A DNA stretch of 64,000 nt from Streptomyces tardus (GTDB lineage Bacteria; Actinomycetota; Actinomycetes; Streptomycetales; Streptomycetaceae). Positions 51,235-60,220 of the stretch are shown here, piece by piece. Position 1 is the stretch's first letter; each line of letters begins with the position of its first letter. The stretch spans positions 558,001 through 622,000 of the forward strand of contig NZ_JAELVF020000004.1 of assembly GCF_018101125.2 (NCBI RefSeq), written 5' to 3'. The translations under genes were made by a program, and so were the position numbers. Below the pieces are notes generated by a model. It was not told the DNA's origin. It ran no database searches and saw only the letters and a list, made by a program, of their open reading frames with translations.

Positions 51235-52728
51235 TCACTTGTCGGCCGGGGCGTCGGCCTCGCAGGCGACGTCGTCCGACGGGAACTCGCCGTCGACCAG
51301 GTAGGAGGTCACCCGGTCGTCGGCGCAGGCGTTGCCGGCCAGCACGTACGTGCCGTGGCCGCCCACGTCGGCGGTGACGAGCGCCGCCCGGTCACCGAGC
51401 GCGCGCCGCATCTTCTGCGCACCGGCCAGCGGGGTGGCGGGGTCGCGGTCGTTCTGCGCGATGAGGATGTTGCGCTTGCCCTCGTCGGTTATCTCCACCG
51501 GCTTCTCGACCGGGTCCTGCCAGAAGGCGCAGGGCTGGATGTTGGCGGCTGCCGCACCGTAGAGCGGGTAGCGCTCGCGGTCGGTGGCGACGTTGCGCTT
51601 GTAGTAGTCCACCGAGGTGGGCCAGCGCGAGTCGGCGCACACCACGTGGAGCCGGCCGGCGATGGCGTTCTCCAGGTTCATCGCGGGGGGCGCGGGGGGC
51701 GGGGGCAGCTCGGTGTCGGTGTCCAGTGCCTGCCAGTTCTTGGCCAGCAGGGTGAGGGACGCCTCGTTGTCGGCGTAGAGCTGGGCGAAGGTCGTGTGGC
51801 GGAAGCCGACGCCGTCGACGTCCTGCACAGGAGCCTCGTCGAGTCGCTCCGCGAGGTCGAAGTACTTGGCGCGCACCTGCTTCGAGGTGGTGCCGAGTCC
51901 GAACTCGGGTCGTTCAGCCACCCACTTGGCGAAGTCCGGGAACCTGTCCTCCATCCCGAGCCCGAAGTCGCGGCCGGCCTCGGAGTCCCAGCCGTTGGGG
52001 CCCAGGCTGCTGTCGAGCACGACGCGGTCGGTGGTCTCCGGGAAGAGCGAGGAGTACACCGCGCCCAGGTGGGTGCCGTAGGAGTACCCGAGGAAGGACG
52101 CGGTGCGCTCACCGAGTGCGGCGCGGATCCGGTCCAGATCGCGTGCGGTGTTGGCGGTGGTGGTGTGCGGAAGCATGTGTGCGGTCTCGGAGTTGGCGCA
52201 CTGCTCGGCGATCTTCTCGGTCTCCGCGGCCCACTCGTCCACGTCGGCCTCGGTGGCCGCGTACGGCGGGATATTGCCCTTGGCCTGCTGCTCGTCGGTG
52301 AGGTCGCAGGTCACCGGGGTGCTGCGGCCCACACCCCGCGGGTCGACGCCGATGACGTCGTAGGAGTCGAGAACGTCCTGGGGCAGACCCAGCGCCTTGA
52401 GCTGCGCGGGGAAGGAGATCCCCGCCCCGCCGGGACCGCCCGGGTTGGTGAGCAGCACGCCGCGGCGCTTGTCCGGGTTCTTGCTCGCCAGCCGACTGAT
52501 CATCACCTCGATGGTGCGGCCCTCGGGCTTCTTGTAGTCCAGGGGCACCTCGAGGGTGCCGCACTCCACGCCGTCGGCGGCGACGTCCTCCGGGCAGTCG
52601 GCCCACTTGATCGAGCCCGCGGCTCCGGGGGAGCCCGGAGCGGACGTTGCGGCCGATGAGGCGGGGACCGCGGTGAGTGTCGCCGTGGAGGCGGCCATCA
52701 CCACGGCGAGGGACAACAGCTTTCGCAT
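51235..52728 (-). CDS. Secreted S33 family alpha/beta hydrolase peptidase (tripeptidyl aminopeptidase-like)
   Basis: The 497-residue precursor has a Sec signal (LLSLAVVMAASTATLTAVPA, then SSA). The mature enzyme matches Streptomyces tripeptidyl aminopeptidase-like proteins: LTNPGGPGGAGISFP (oxyanion region), DPRGVGRSTPVTC, nucleophile elbow SFLGYSYGTHLG, ILIAQNDRDPATPLAGA with the Asp, and DVGGHGTYVLAG with the His, followed by the C-terminal TAP domain. It removes short peptides from protein N-termini outside the cell. I chose the ATG at 52726-52728 over an upstream GTG because AGGAAGG is better spaced. Confidence 0.93.
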   Translation of the reverse strand: MRKLLSLAVVMAASTATLTAVPASSAATSAPGSPGAAGSIKWADCPEDVAADGVECGTLEVPLDYKKPEGRTIEVMISRLASKNPDKRRGVLLTNPGGPGGAGISFPAQLKALGLPQDVLDSYDVIGVDPRGVGRSTPVTCDLTDEQQAKGNIPPYAATEADVDEWAAETEKIAEQCANSETAHMLPHTTTANTARDLDRIRAALGERTASFLGYSYGTHLGAVYSSLFPETTDRVVLDSSLGPNGWDSEAGRDFGLGMEDRFPDFAKWVAERPEFGLGTTSKQVRAKYFDLAERLDEAPVQDVDGVGFRHTTFAQLYADNEASLTLLAKNWQALDTDTELPPPPAPPAMNLENAIAGRLHVVCADSRWPTSVDYYKRNVATDRERYPLYGAAAANIQPCAFWQDPVEKPVEITDEGKRNILIAQNDRDPATPLAGAQKMRRALGDRAALVTADVGGHGTYVLAGNACADDRVTSYLVDGEFPSDDVACEADAPADK

Positions 52729-52790
52729 GTGCACATGCCTTCCTGGTGGCGCGGGTGAGCGCCACCCCATGGGGTCGGACGAGGGTCGGT

Positions 52791-53507
52791 TCAGACGGTC
52801 ATGCGGCGCAGCACGTCAAGCTGGGCGTTGCTGTAGAGCTCGGTGATGACCTCGACCAGGGCTCGCTGGGTGAACTTCTCGCCGCGCGGTGCGTCGGCGC
52901 ACACCCCGGCGGGTGCCGGGAAGGTCTCCCTCAGCTCCTTGGCCACGGGCAGTGCGTGCAGACGGGCGGCCAGATCCCGGCGGGTCGGTTCGTCCGCGTC
53001 CGGCGGGAGCTCGTCGAACTCCAGCAGCACCGGGTCCTCTGCGTGGTCCCGCACCGACTCGGCGTACCGGGAGAGCACTTCGGGTGCGAGGAGGTGGGCG
53101 AGCACCACGTTCAGCGAACGGTCCGCCTCCGAGACCCGGACCCCGTCGAAGGCCGCCGCCAGTTCGGGCGGCAGCTCCACCGGAGTCTTCTGGTGGAGGA
53201 TCACCGACAGCTCCGCGCGGGTGCGCTGCATCCGCTCGATGGCCGCGGCGAGTTCCGCGTCCAGCTCGTGCAGTGCCTCGCCGGGATGCTCGGTGTCCTC
53301 CTCCAGAGTGCCGATCTGCGGCAGCGACAGGCCGAGGTCGACGAGACGTCTGATGCGCAGTACCCGTACGAGATGCGGTACGCCGTAGCTCTTGTAGCCG
53401 TTGGCGCGGCGGTCGGGCTCCTTGAGCAGCCCGACGTCGTGGTAGTGCCGGACCGTCCGCAGCGTGGTCCCGGCCAGGTCGGCCAGTTGGTTGGTGCTCC
53501 ACCCCAC
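52791..53507 (-). CDS. MerR family transcriptional regulator
   Basis: The 238-residue protein starts with GTG and the MerR helix-turn-helix STNQLADLAGTTLRTVRHYH, then the wing YKSYGVPHLVRVLRIRRLVD and the long dimerisation helix. The C-terminal 120 residues form a ligand domain resembling TipA-like/antibiotic-sensing MerR proteins. The gene lies 62 bp upstream of the S33 peptidase on the same strand and may be co-transcribed with or regulate it. Confidence 0.9.
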   Translation of the reverse strand: MGWSTNQLADLAGTTLRTVRHYHDVGLLKEPDRRANGYKSYGVPHLVRVLRIRRLVDLGLSLPQIGTLEEDTEHPGEALHELDAELAAAIERMQRTRAELSVILHQKTPVELPPELAAAFDGVRVSEADRSLNVVLAHLLAPEVLSRYAESVRDHAEDPVLLEFDELPPDADEPTRRDLAARLHALPVAKELRETFPAPAGVCADAPRGEKFTQRALVEVITELYSNAQLDVLRRMTV

Positions 53508-53833
53508 GACGATTCCCCGCCCCTCGATCCACCGGAGACGCGGATGCGCCGCCGGAGCACTCAGTGGAAACCGTGCCGTTGCGGCACGGTCAAGCGGAAC
53601 GACCTCAAGTGGCCTGCGCAGAACGGGAGTTGAGCTCTGCGCGGCCCGTCCGCGGCTGTTCCGGTGCCGGTTCGGCGCGGCGCACGACGGGGTGCCGGGC
53701 GCTTGCTTCGACGATGTGGAGGACGCGAATCCGCTCGCCGGTAGTTGAGCCCGGCACCGAATTGGTGTGCACCGGCGGCGAGTCGGGCCGGAAGCGAACG
53801 AGATCTTGTGCGTACGCGGTCACTGTGGCATGA
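53508..53833. other. Intergenic stretch, MerR to FnIII lipoprotein
   Basis: No supported gene. It holds the divergent promoters of the MerR gene and the fibronectin-III lipoprotein; a palindrome lies at its right end. Confidence 0.4.
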
Positions 53834-53847
53834 ATGTCTAGACCATT
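53834..53847. promoter_or_regulatory. DasR-like palindrome upstream of the FnIII lipoprotein gene
   Basis: ATGTCTAGACCATT contains TGTCTAGACCA, close to the TGGTCTAGACCA core of DasR-responsive elements in Streptomyces, which control chitin and N-acetylglucosamine genes. It lies 24 bp before the GTG start. The left half-site deviates at two positions, so binding is uncertain. Confidence 0.4.
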
Positions 53848-53871
53848 ACTCGTACGACGAGAGGTGTCCTC

Positions 53872-54888
53872 GTGAGGCCCACCCCAAGGCTCTCCGCGCT
53901 GAGCACCGCCGCCTGCCTCCTGGCCCTCACCGCCTGCGGCGGTTCCGAGGACAGCGGTGCCGACAAGCCGAAACTGCCTCCGGTGCCGACCGGCGTGACC
54001 GCCCACACCAGCAGCTCCACCACGGTGCACGTGATGTGGAACCGGTCGGACGCCGACAAGGTCCGGCGCTACGAGGTCTACCGCGACGGCGAGAAGGTCG
54101 AGACCGTGCCGGGCAAGCGCCACATGGTGGACATCGAGGGGCTCAAGCCCTCCTCCGCCTACACCTTCTCGGTGCGCGCCCGCGACGCCGAGGGCAAACT
54201 CTCCAAGCCGGGAGAGGCCGAGCGCGTCACCACCCCCTCCGCGGCCGAGGACGACAGCGAAGCACCCACCGCGCCCACCGGGTTGAAGGCCCGGGCGGAC
54301 GGCCCGCACTCCGCCACTCTGACCTGGGGAAAGTCGACCGACAACAAGAAGGTGACCAGCTACGACATCTACCAGGCCGGCACCCGTATCCACAGTGTCG
54401 ACGGCGCGAGCACCACGGCGTCGGTGACCACACTGCGCCCCGAGACCCGCTACACCTTCACGGTCAGGGCCCGCGACGCCGCCGACAACGCCTCCGAGGA
54501 CAGTCCGTCGGCCCGCGTCACCACCGAGGCCGGCGCCGACGACTCCGGCTCCGAGGTGCCCACCGACCTCCAGGCCACCGTCCGCCACGCCAAGGACGGC
54601 CACCACCTCGAACTGACCTGGAACGCGCCGAGCGTCGACGGTGAGGTCACCGAGTACGAGATCCATGTGGACGGAAAGTTCCGCTCCAAGCTCACGCTCG
54701 GGGAGTCGGCGCCCAAGTCGACCGCCAACTTCGGCCTCCCGGTGGGCAAGTCGGCGAAGACCTACGCCGTGAAGGTGCGCGGAAAGCTGCTGGACGGAAA
54801 CTGGGGCGGCTTCAGCAAGGAGGTCGAGATCTCCACCGGCAAGGCGGGCGACGGGGACGGCGGAGGCTCCTCCGACCACGAGCACTGA
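53872..54888 (+). CDS. Lipoprotein with three fibronectin type III domains
   Basis: The 338-residue precursor has a lipoprotein signal (LSALSTAACLLALTACGG, lipobox LTAC). Three FnIII domains follow: about residues 37-120 (PPVPTGVTAHTSSSTTVHVM), 128-215 (APTGLKARADGPHSATLTWG) and 225-320 (PTDLQATVRHAKDG), each ending in a Y.F.VRA-type strand. The C-terminus is a Gly/Asp/His tail. No catalytic domain is present. FnIII modules in Streptomyces usually space or anchor polysaccharide-active proteins. GAGAGGTG precedes the GTG. Confidence 0.88.
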   Translation: MRPTPRLSALSTAACLLALTACGGSEDSGADKPKLPPVPTGVTAHTSSSTTVHVMWNRSDADKVRRYEVYRDGEKVETVPGKRHMVDIEGLKPSSAYTFSVRARDAEGKLSKPGEAERVTTPSAAEDDSEAPTAPTGLKARADGPHSATLTWGKSTDNKKVTSYDIYQAGTRIHSVDGASTTASVTTLRPETRYTFTVRARDAADNASEDSPSARVTTEAGADDSGSEVPTDLQATVRHAKDGHHLELTWNAPSVDGEVTEYEIHVDGKFRSKLTLGESAPKSTANFGLPVGKSAKTYAVKVRGKLLDGNWGGFSKEVEISTGKAGDGDGGGSSDHEH

Positions 54889-55049
54889 GGTCCGTCCGGC
54901 CGGGACGCGGCCGGGGTACCGCCCTCGTTCCGACGCCGCGTGCCTCGGGCGAGGCGCGCGGCGCCGTGCCTTTCGTGACAGCCGCGCGGACCGTCAACCG
55001 GCCGCAGAAGCGTGGTGGTTGGGCTGCGGACCGGCAGCGCCTCGGCGGC

Positions 55050-55937
55050 TCACAGTCGGGTGCGGATGGTCCGCAGCTCACTCAGTGCCTCCTCGGCCAG
55101 GGCCGTGGCGCGCTCCACCCGCTCGGCGAGCGAACCGCCCGCCGGCGCCCGCGCGGCGCCCGCGACGTCCCTGCGCACGGCCGGAGCCGCAGAGCCGGGT
55201 GAACGCACTGCGGGCCCGGCCGGGATCGCCGGCCCGGTGGGCTGGAGCGTCAGGTCGAAGGCGATGAGGTCGGAGCGGTGCCAGGTCGAGAACACCTCGA
55301 CCGGCCGGCCCTCCTGATCCGTGCTCGTGCCCTCCAGCAGCAGCAGCGGCGTCCCGGGGGCCACCGCGAGTGCGGAGTCCAGCGGCGGCGCTGCCGCGAC
55401 CGCGCGGATGGTCCGCCGGCCGTCGGCGATCCTGCGGCCGGTGGCCTCGGTGACCAGTTGGTGCAGCGAGCCGTGGGTCAGCGCCTCGCGGTCCAGAACG
55501 GCCGCCACCTCTGCGGGCAGATGGGTACGGATGAACGCCGCCGGCTGGTCGTCGACGCTGCGCAGCCGCTCCAACACCCAGACCTCGCTGCCGAGTTCGC
55601 TCACGTGGCCCGGCGCCGGGGCCGGCTCCAGCCGCAGCACCCGGGTGGTGGTGCGGGCGCCGCGCTGCTGCAACTGCGCCATCAGCCCGGAGGAGAGGTC
55701 GACGTCGCGGTGCATCTCGGCGCGCGGTGCCACGACGGTTCCGCGCCCGCGCGCCCGGCGCACCAGCCCCTCGGACTCCAGCGTCGCCAGCGCCTGCCGC
55801 ACCACCGAGCGCGAGACGGAGAACCGCTCCTGGAGCTCGCTCTCGCTGGGCAGCAGATCACCCGGAGTCAGCTCGCGGTCGTGGATGCGCCCGCGCAGAT
55901 CCGCGGCGATCCGGGTGTGCAACGGCGTCCTGGCCAC
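55050..55937 (-). CDS. GntR family regulator with UTRA domain
   Basis: The 295-residue protein has a GntR winged helix (IAADLRGRIHDRELTPGDLL then SVSRSVVRQALATLESEGLV) and a UTRA effector domain ending PVEVFSTWHRSDLIAFDLTL. An Ala/Pro-rich extension and a C-terminal coiled-coil-like helix follow (ERVERATALAEEALSELRTI), which is unusual. It lies 65 bp downstream of pdxA2 in the same direction and probably represses the acid-sugar operon, with an acid-sugar phosphate as effector. GTG start at 55935-55937. Confidence 0.9.
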   Translation of the reverse strand: MARTPLHTRIAADLRGRIHDRELTPGDLLPSESELQERFSVSRSVVRQALATLESEGLVRRARGRGTVVAPRAEMHRDVDLSSGLMAQLQQRGARTTTRVLRLEPAPAPGHVSELGSEVWVLERLRSVDDQPAAFIRTHLPAEVAAVLDREALTHGSLHQLVTEATGRRIADGRRTIRAVAAAPPLDSALAVAPGTPLLLLEGTSTDQEGRPVEVFSTWHRSDLIAFDLTLQPTGPAIPAGPAVRSPGSAAPAVRRDVAGAARAPAGGSLAERVERATALAEEALSELRTIRTRL

Positions 55938-56002
55938 GTAGCCCTCTTCTGTCCCGTGCGTCCGCTGCGTCGAACACGCGGCCCGCTCTCGTACCGGCAG
56001 GC

Positions 56003-57043
56003 TCAGGTTAGGGCACGCTCGGCCTCCTGGGCCGCGTCCCACACATGGCCCCAGCCCGGTGCCAACTCCGCGGCCCGCTCCGCCGCCAGGACGAGGCTGG
56101 CCTCGCGCGCCTGTCCGCTGCCGGCGATGTCGAAGGCGGTGCCGTGGTCGACGGAGACCCGCACCACCGGAAGACCGACGGTGATGTTGACGCCGTCGTC
56201 GCCGTACACGGCCTTGAAGGGGGCATGGCCCTGGTCGTGGTAGCAGACCACCACGAGGTTCCAACGTCCGCGCACCGCCTGGGGGATGAGGGCGTCGGCG
56301 GGCAGCGGCCCGTGTGCGTCCAGCCCCGCGGCCCGGGCGCGTTCGACGGCGGGGGCCAGTACGTCGGCGTCCTCGTTCCCGAAGATCCGGTTCTCCCCGG
56401 CGTGCGGGTTGAGCCCGGCCACGCCGATGCGTTCGTCGGGGCGGCCCAGCGCCCTGGTGAACGCCCCGACCAGCGCGAGCACCGAATCGGTCCGCTGGGG
56501 CGTCACTCCGGAGATCGCCTCGCGCAGGGAGACGTGCGTCGTCAGATGGAAGACGTAGAGGTCGCCCGCGGACAGGACGAGCGAGAAGTTCCGTACGCCG
56601 AACTCGTGCGCCAGCAGCTCGGTGTGGCCGGGGAACTGGTGGCCCGCCGCGTGCATGGCGGCCTTGTTGAGCGGCGCGGTCACGATGCCCTGCACCGCGC
56701 CCTGCTTGGCGAGGTCGACGGCTGCCACGACGTAGCGGTGCGCGGCGTCGCCCGCGTCGGGATGGAGCCGGCCGAAGGGTACGTGGTGCAGTTCCGGCCC
56801 CGTCTGCACGACCTCGACCAGCCCCGGGTCGTTGGTCGCCTCGCGGGGGTGACTGAGGACCCGCACCACCGAGGGATCGGCACCGACCGCTTCGCAGCCG
56901 CGCCGCAGGGCGTCCGCGGTGCCGATCACCACGGGCACGCAACGCTCGCGCAGCTGCGGGTGGTTGAGCAGCGTGCGCACGGTGATCTCGGGGCCGATCC
57001 CGGCGACATCGCCGAGGGTGAGTGCGAGCACGGGCCTGGTCAT
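56003..57043 (-). CDS. pdxA2: PdxA2-type 4-phosphoerythronate/4-hydroxythreonine-4-phosphate dehydrogenase
   Basis: The 346-residue protein has PdxA signatures: LTLGDVAGIGPEIT, VTAPLNKAAMHAAGHQFPGH (substrate and metal), GLNPHAGENRIFGNED and VCYHDQGHAPFKAV with the second metal His. Next to a DUF1537 kinase this is the PdxA2 form, which oxidises and decarboxylates 4-phospho-D-threonate or 4-phospho-D-erythronate to dihydroxyacetone phosphate, rather than vitamin B6 synthesis. ATGA overlap with the kinase gene. Confidence 0.93.
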   Translation of the reverse strand: MTRPVLALTLGDVAGIGPEITVRTLLNHPQLRERCVPVVIGTADALRRGCEAVGADPSVVRVLSHPREATNDPGLVEVVQTGPELHHVPFGRLHPDAGDAAHRYVVAAVDLAKQGAVQGIVTAPLNKAAMHAAGHQFPGHTELLAHEFGVRNFSLVLSAGDLYVFHLTTHVSLREAISGVTPQRTDSVLALVGAFTRALGRPDERIGVAGLNPHAGENRIFGNEDADVLAPAVERARAAGLDAHGPLPADALIPQAVRGRWNLVVVCYHDQGHAPFKAVYGDDGVNITVGLPVVRVSVDHGTAFDIAGSGQAREASLVLAAERAAELAPGWGHVWDAAQEAERALT

Positions 57044-58413
57044 CGAGGATTCTCCGAATCGGTCGGGGTGCGCAGTGCGCGCAGGAGCAGCGAGAGTGTC
57101 GTGCGGTCGCCGAAGCCGCCGGCCTTGGTGACCACGGGCAGCCCGTGCAGCGGGCCGCCGGCGATGTGTCCGTGGGGCACGCCTTCGGCGACGAGCCCGT
57201 GGACGGCGACGCCGCGGGCGCCCACCGCGGCGAGGAACGCCGCGGCGCCGTCCCCGCCGACCAGTACGACGGCGTCGAAGCCGTGGTCGGGCAGGGTCAG
57301 TGCGTGCGCGGCCCGGCGGGCGAGGGCGGTCGCCAGCCGGGAGCCGGGCAGCGAGTCGGTGCGCTCCTCCGGCGAGAGCAGGACCACCGCGCCGCCGTCG
57401 GCCGGCAGTGGGCGGGCGATGTCCTCGGGCAGCTCGTCGGCGTCGGTGTGCACGACCGTGACCGCGCCGTCCGGCGGGGCGTCCGCGCCGTGCGGGGCGT
57501 CTGCGGGACCGCCGTACGGCGTCTCGGCGTACGGGCTTCCGTTGGGCGCGACCTCGCCGGAGGTGAGCGCCGCCACCTGCTCCCTGGCCACCGCGTGGTG
57601 CGAGGAGACCAGGACCAGCGGACGGCGTGCGTACGGAGGTGAGTCGGCCGCGCGCCGGGGCGCAGCCGTCCCGTCCGCCGACCGTGCCCACCGTTCGGCC
57701 AGCGGGGCGGCGAGTCCGGCCGATCCCGCGGGAACGGCGCGCGGGCCCAGGAGGTCGACGGCTTCGGCGAGGCGGGCCAACTCCTCGTCGGTACAGGCGT
57801 CCACGGCGACGACCGGAGCGCGGCGGCCGGCCTCGTCGAGGGCTGCGGCCCACTGCGCCGCGGTCGGGAAGGTGCCCAACCCGACCGCGCCGGGCACCAG
57901 TTCGGTCAGCGCGTCGCGGGTCACCGGGGTGACCGGATCGCGTCCGGCCGGGGACTCGGAAACGGGAGAGCCCCGTACCAGCAGCCGGCCACGGACCACC
58001 GTGCGGTGCATCGCGGGGTAGGCCGGGCAGAGCACGACCAGGGCGTCGGGGAAGGCGGCGCGGCGTGCGTCCAGGGCCCCGGCCAGCTGGCCGGCGACCG
58101 AGCCGCGCAGTGTGGAGTCGACCTTGAGGTAGAGCCGGTCGTCCGCGGCGAGGCCCTCGTGCTCGGCCGCCGCCGAGGTCGCCCGCCGCGCCTCCTCGTG
58201 GCCCAGGGCGCGGGCGTCGGTGGAGACCGCCGTCGCTCCCCGGGCGGTGTCCTCGCGCGTGGGGTCGTGACGCGTCGGGTCGGGACCGGAGCCGGGGTGG
58301 CCGGAGGCGCCCGGGAGTCGGAGAACGGTCTGCCAACCGGCCCGGGCGAACTGGACACCGGTGTCGTTGGCGCCGGTCAGATCGTCGGCGACCACCAGTA
58401 CCCGCCCGCTCAT
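57040..58413 (-). CDS. Four-carbon acid sugar kinase (DUF1537)
   Basis: The 457-residue kinase has the N-terminal substrate domain LVVADDLTGANDTGVQFARA, LYLKVDSTLRGSVAGQLAGA and CPAYPAMHRTVVRGRLLV, and the C-terminal nucleotide domain VVLVGGDGAAAFLAAVGARG then KAGGFGDRTTL. DUF1537 kinases phosphorylate D-threonate, L-threonate or D-erythronate at C4. A Pro/Asp/Thr-rich insertion (about residues 40-60) is longer than usual. Its stop overlaps pdxA2 and its ATG overlaps the permease stop. Confidence 0.92.
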   Translation of the reverse strand: MSGRVLVVADDLTGANDTGVQFARAGWQTVLRLPGASGHPGSGPDPTRHDPTREDTARGATAVSTDARALGHEEARRATSAAAEHEGLAADDRLYLKVDSTLRGSVAGQLAGALDARRAAFPDALVVLCPAYPAMHRTVVRGRLLVRGSPVSESPAGRDPVTPVTRDALTELVPGAVGLGTFPTAAQWAAALDEAGRRAPVVAVDACTDEELARLAEAVDLLGPRAVPAGSAGLAAPLAERWARSADGTAAPRRAADSPPYARRPLVLVSSHHAVAREQVAALTSGEVAPNGSPYAETPYGGPADAPHGADAPPDGAVTVVHTDADELPEDIARPLPADGGAVVLLSPEERTDSLPGSRLATALARRAAHALTLPDHGFDAVVLVGGDGAAAFLAAVGARGVAVHGLVAEGVPHGHIAGGPLHGLPVVTKAGGFGDRTTLSLLLRALRTPTDSENPR

Positions 58414-59639
58414 GCGCGCGCCTCCCCGTCCGGTTCGCCGGAGTCCCGCGACGACGGCGCCGCGCTCGAGCCGCCGGAGCCGCCGCCCTGCGCGGTGTCC
58501 GTGGCGGTGTCCGTGGTGGCGTTCGGCGCAGTGTCCGGCGCGGCCCTGTTGGGCGCAGCTGCGGCGCCGTCCCGCGAGGCGCCGGCTCCGCCCTCCGGCA
58601 CGCCGCCGGCAGCCGGATCCGCGCCGGACTCCTCGTCGAGGAGGTTGCCGTCCTCGTCGACGACGGTGAGTCCGCCCTCGCGCTTGAGTACCCAGGAGGC
58701 GAGCAGCGGGGCCAGCACGGCGGTGATCAGGGCGGAGGCCGCCACCTGGGCGGTGGCCGTCTCCACGTAGGGCGCGAACTTGGGGTCGGCAGCCCCGACG
58801 ATCGCCGGGGTGGCGATGGCGTTGCCGGCCGTGGTGGCGGCGGCGAAACCGAGGCCGCTCTTGTCGCCGCGGCGCAGTACGCAGCGGTAGCCGAAGTAGA
58901 CCAGCGCGCCGGTGAACGGGGTGACGACGGCGCCGACGACCAGCCCAGAGGCGCCGCCCTTGACGACCGCGCCCAGGTCGATGCCGGTGCCGAGGCCGAA
59001 GGCGAAGAAGGGGATGACGATGTTCGGGGTGGACCGCATGATGTCGCGCCACTTGGGGTCGAGGTTGCCGACCAGCATGCCGAGCAGGAACGGAACGACC
59101 GCCGCGAGCAGCAGGGTCCCGGGGATGGCGGCGAGACCGGACATGCCCAGGAAGAGCATGGAGAAGAACGGGCCGTCGTTGATCGCGGAGGCCAGGTAGG
59201 CGCCCCTGTCCCGCTTGTCGCCGTAGCGCCCGGTGAAGGCGAGCCACAGGCCGCCGTTGGAGTTGTCGACGGCCACCAGCAGCGCCAGGATCGAGACCCC
59301 GGCGATGCCGTCGATCCCCACGGCGAGGCCGAGCAGCACCACCGCGCCCGCCGGGATCAGCGACTTCGCGGTGAGGATCACCGCGGCGTGGGCGAGTACG
59401 GGTCCGCTGGTGCGGGCGGTGACGTGGGTGCCGGTGGCGAAGATCAGCAGCGCGATCAGCGCCATGGCGCCGTCCTTGAACAGCGCCGTGGTGAAGCTGC
59501 CGATCTCCAGGGCCGGCATGGCGAAGGTGCCCATGATCGAGCCGAGGATGAGGGGCACCAGCATCAGGCCGCCCGGAAGCCGGTTCATGGCGTCGAAGAG
59601 CGGGACGATCGTGCGGTCCTCGTGGGGTGAATGTTTCAT
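58410..59639 (-). CDS. KdgT-type 2-keto-3-deoxygluconate/acid-sugar permease
   Basis: The 409-residue membrane protein has about ten helices with the KdgT pattern GSIMGTFAMPALEIGSFTTA, ALLVAVDNSNGGLWLAFTGR and GNAIATPAIVGAADPKFAPY. It would import threonate or erythronate for the kinase and PdxA2. The C-terminal 80 residues are a hydrophilic Ala/Thr/Gly-rich tail absent from enterobacterial KdgT. It is the first gene of the operon, with palindromes at 59668-59698 upstream. Confidence 0.9.
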   Translation of the reverse strand: MKHSPHEDRTIVPLFDAMNRLPGGLMLVPLILGSIMGTFAMPALEIGSFTTALFKDGAMALIALLIFATGTHVTARTSGPVLAHAAVILTAKSLIPAGAVVLLGLAVGIDGIAGVSILALLVAVDNSNGGLWLAFTGRYGDKRDRGAYLASAINDGPFFSMLFLGMSGLAAIPGTLLLAAVVPFLLGMLVGNLDPKWRDIMRSTPNIVIPFFAFGLGTGIDLGAVVKGGASGLVVGAVVTPFTGALVYFGYRCVLRRGDKSGLGFAAATTAGNAIATPAIVGAADPKFAPYVETATAQVAASALITAVLAPLLASWVLKREGGLTVVDEDGNLLDEESGADPAAGGVPEGGAGASRDGAAAAPNRAAPDTAPNATTDTATDTAQGGGSGGSSAAPSSRDSGEPDGEARA

Positions 59640-59667
59640 GGGCTCTCCGTGATCACGCCAGGAAGTC

Positions 59668-59698
59668 GGACAACCTGTCCGTACGTTATGTATGTACG
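59668..59698. promoter_or_regulatory. Candidate GntR operator of the acid-sugar operon
   Basis: GGACAACCTGTCC (59668-59680) is a perfect dyad with a 3-bp centre, and CGTACGTTATGTATGTACG (59680-59698) is a second dyad sharing its first base. They lie 29-59 bp before the permease ATG. GntR regulators bind such AT-centred palindromes; which one is used is unknown. Confidence 0.5.
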
Positions 59699-59700
59699 TT

Positions 59701-60015
59701 CGCGGTGTCCCGTCACCTTGTCAACCCCTCGGCCGCGCGTCCCCGCGACCGGCCGGAACCCCGCCGACATCGGTCTTCGGCAGCGCGAACGTACGCACGG
59801 CTCCGTCGCCGGATGCGCGATCCGGCGTCCGCGGACCGTTCGGTGCCACCCGCATTTCCGGCAGCCGGCCGGCCCCGGGAGGTGGGGGAGCGGCGTGCGG
59901 AAGACGGGTGGTGAGCACTCATGTGCCCAGCGCCCGGGGCGCGTTGACTCACTCCTGTCGGCCCGACCACACCACCCGGTGTGCCGAGGCACCCGACCAC
60001 ACGAGAGGAACCGCC
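59701..60015. other. Intergenic stretch, acid-sugar operon to lanthipeptide locus
   Basis: No supported gene. TTGACA on the minus strand near 59720 and TTGACT on the plus strand near 59942 are possible -35 elements, but neither has a good -10 at 17 bp. Confidence 0.4.
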
Positions 60016-60129
60016 ATGAGCGGTCCAGCACCTCGAGCCCGAGATCAACGCCTTCACGCCGCCTCCTGGAGCGTCACCAGCAGCTCCAGCGACTGCTGCA
60101 AGAACGAGCCGGAGCTCGAGCAGCAGTGA
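60016..60129 (+). CDS. Candidate class III lanthipeptide precursor peptide
   Basis: The 37-residue frame starts at an ATG preceded by GAGAGGAA and ends in a Ser/Cys-rich core, SWSVTSSSSDCC, followed by KNEPELEQQ. TxxSxxxC is present and fits a labionin/lanthionine motif. It lies 91 bp before LanKC, the normal precursor position. The leader in this frame (SGPAPRARDQRLH) is not leader-like. Shifting one base gives VQHLEPEINAF, far more like a class III leader, so two compensating indels near 60022 and 60055 are suspected. Core is the same either way. Confidence 0.62.
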   Translation: MSGPAPRARDQRLHAASWSVTSSSSDCCKNEPELEQQ

Positions 60130-60220
60130 TCCACCGGCTCGTGCGGAGGTGCGTCTCGCCTCCGCGCGAGCCGTCCCCGCGCCGGCCACCAGACCGCTCC
60201 CGGACTCACAGAGGCTTCAG

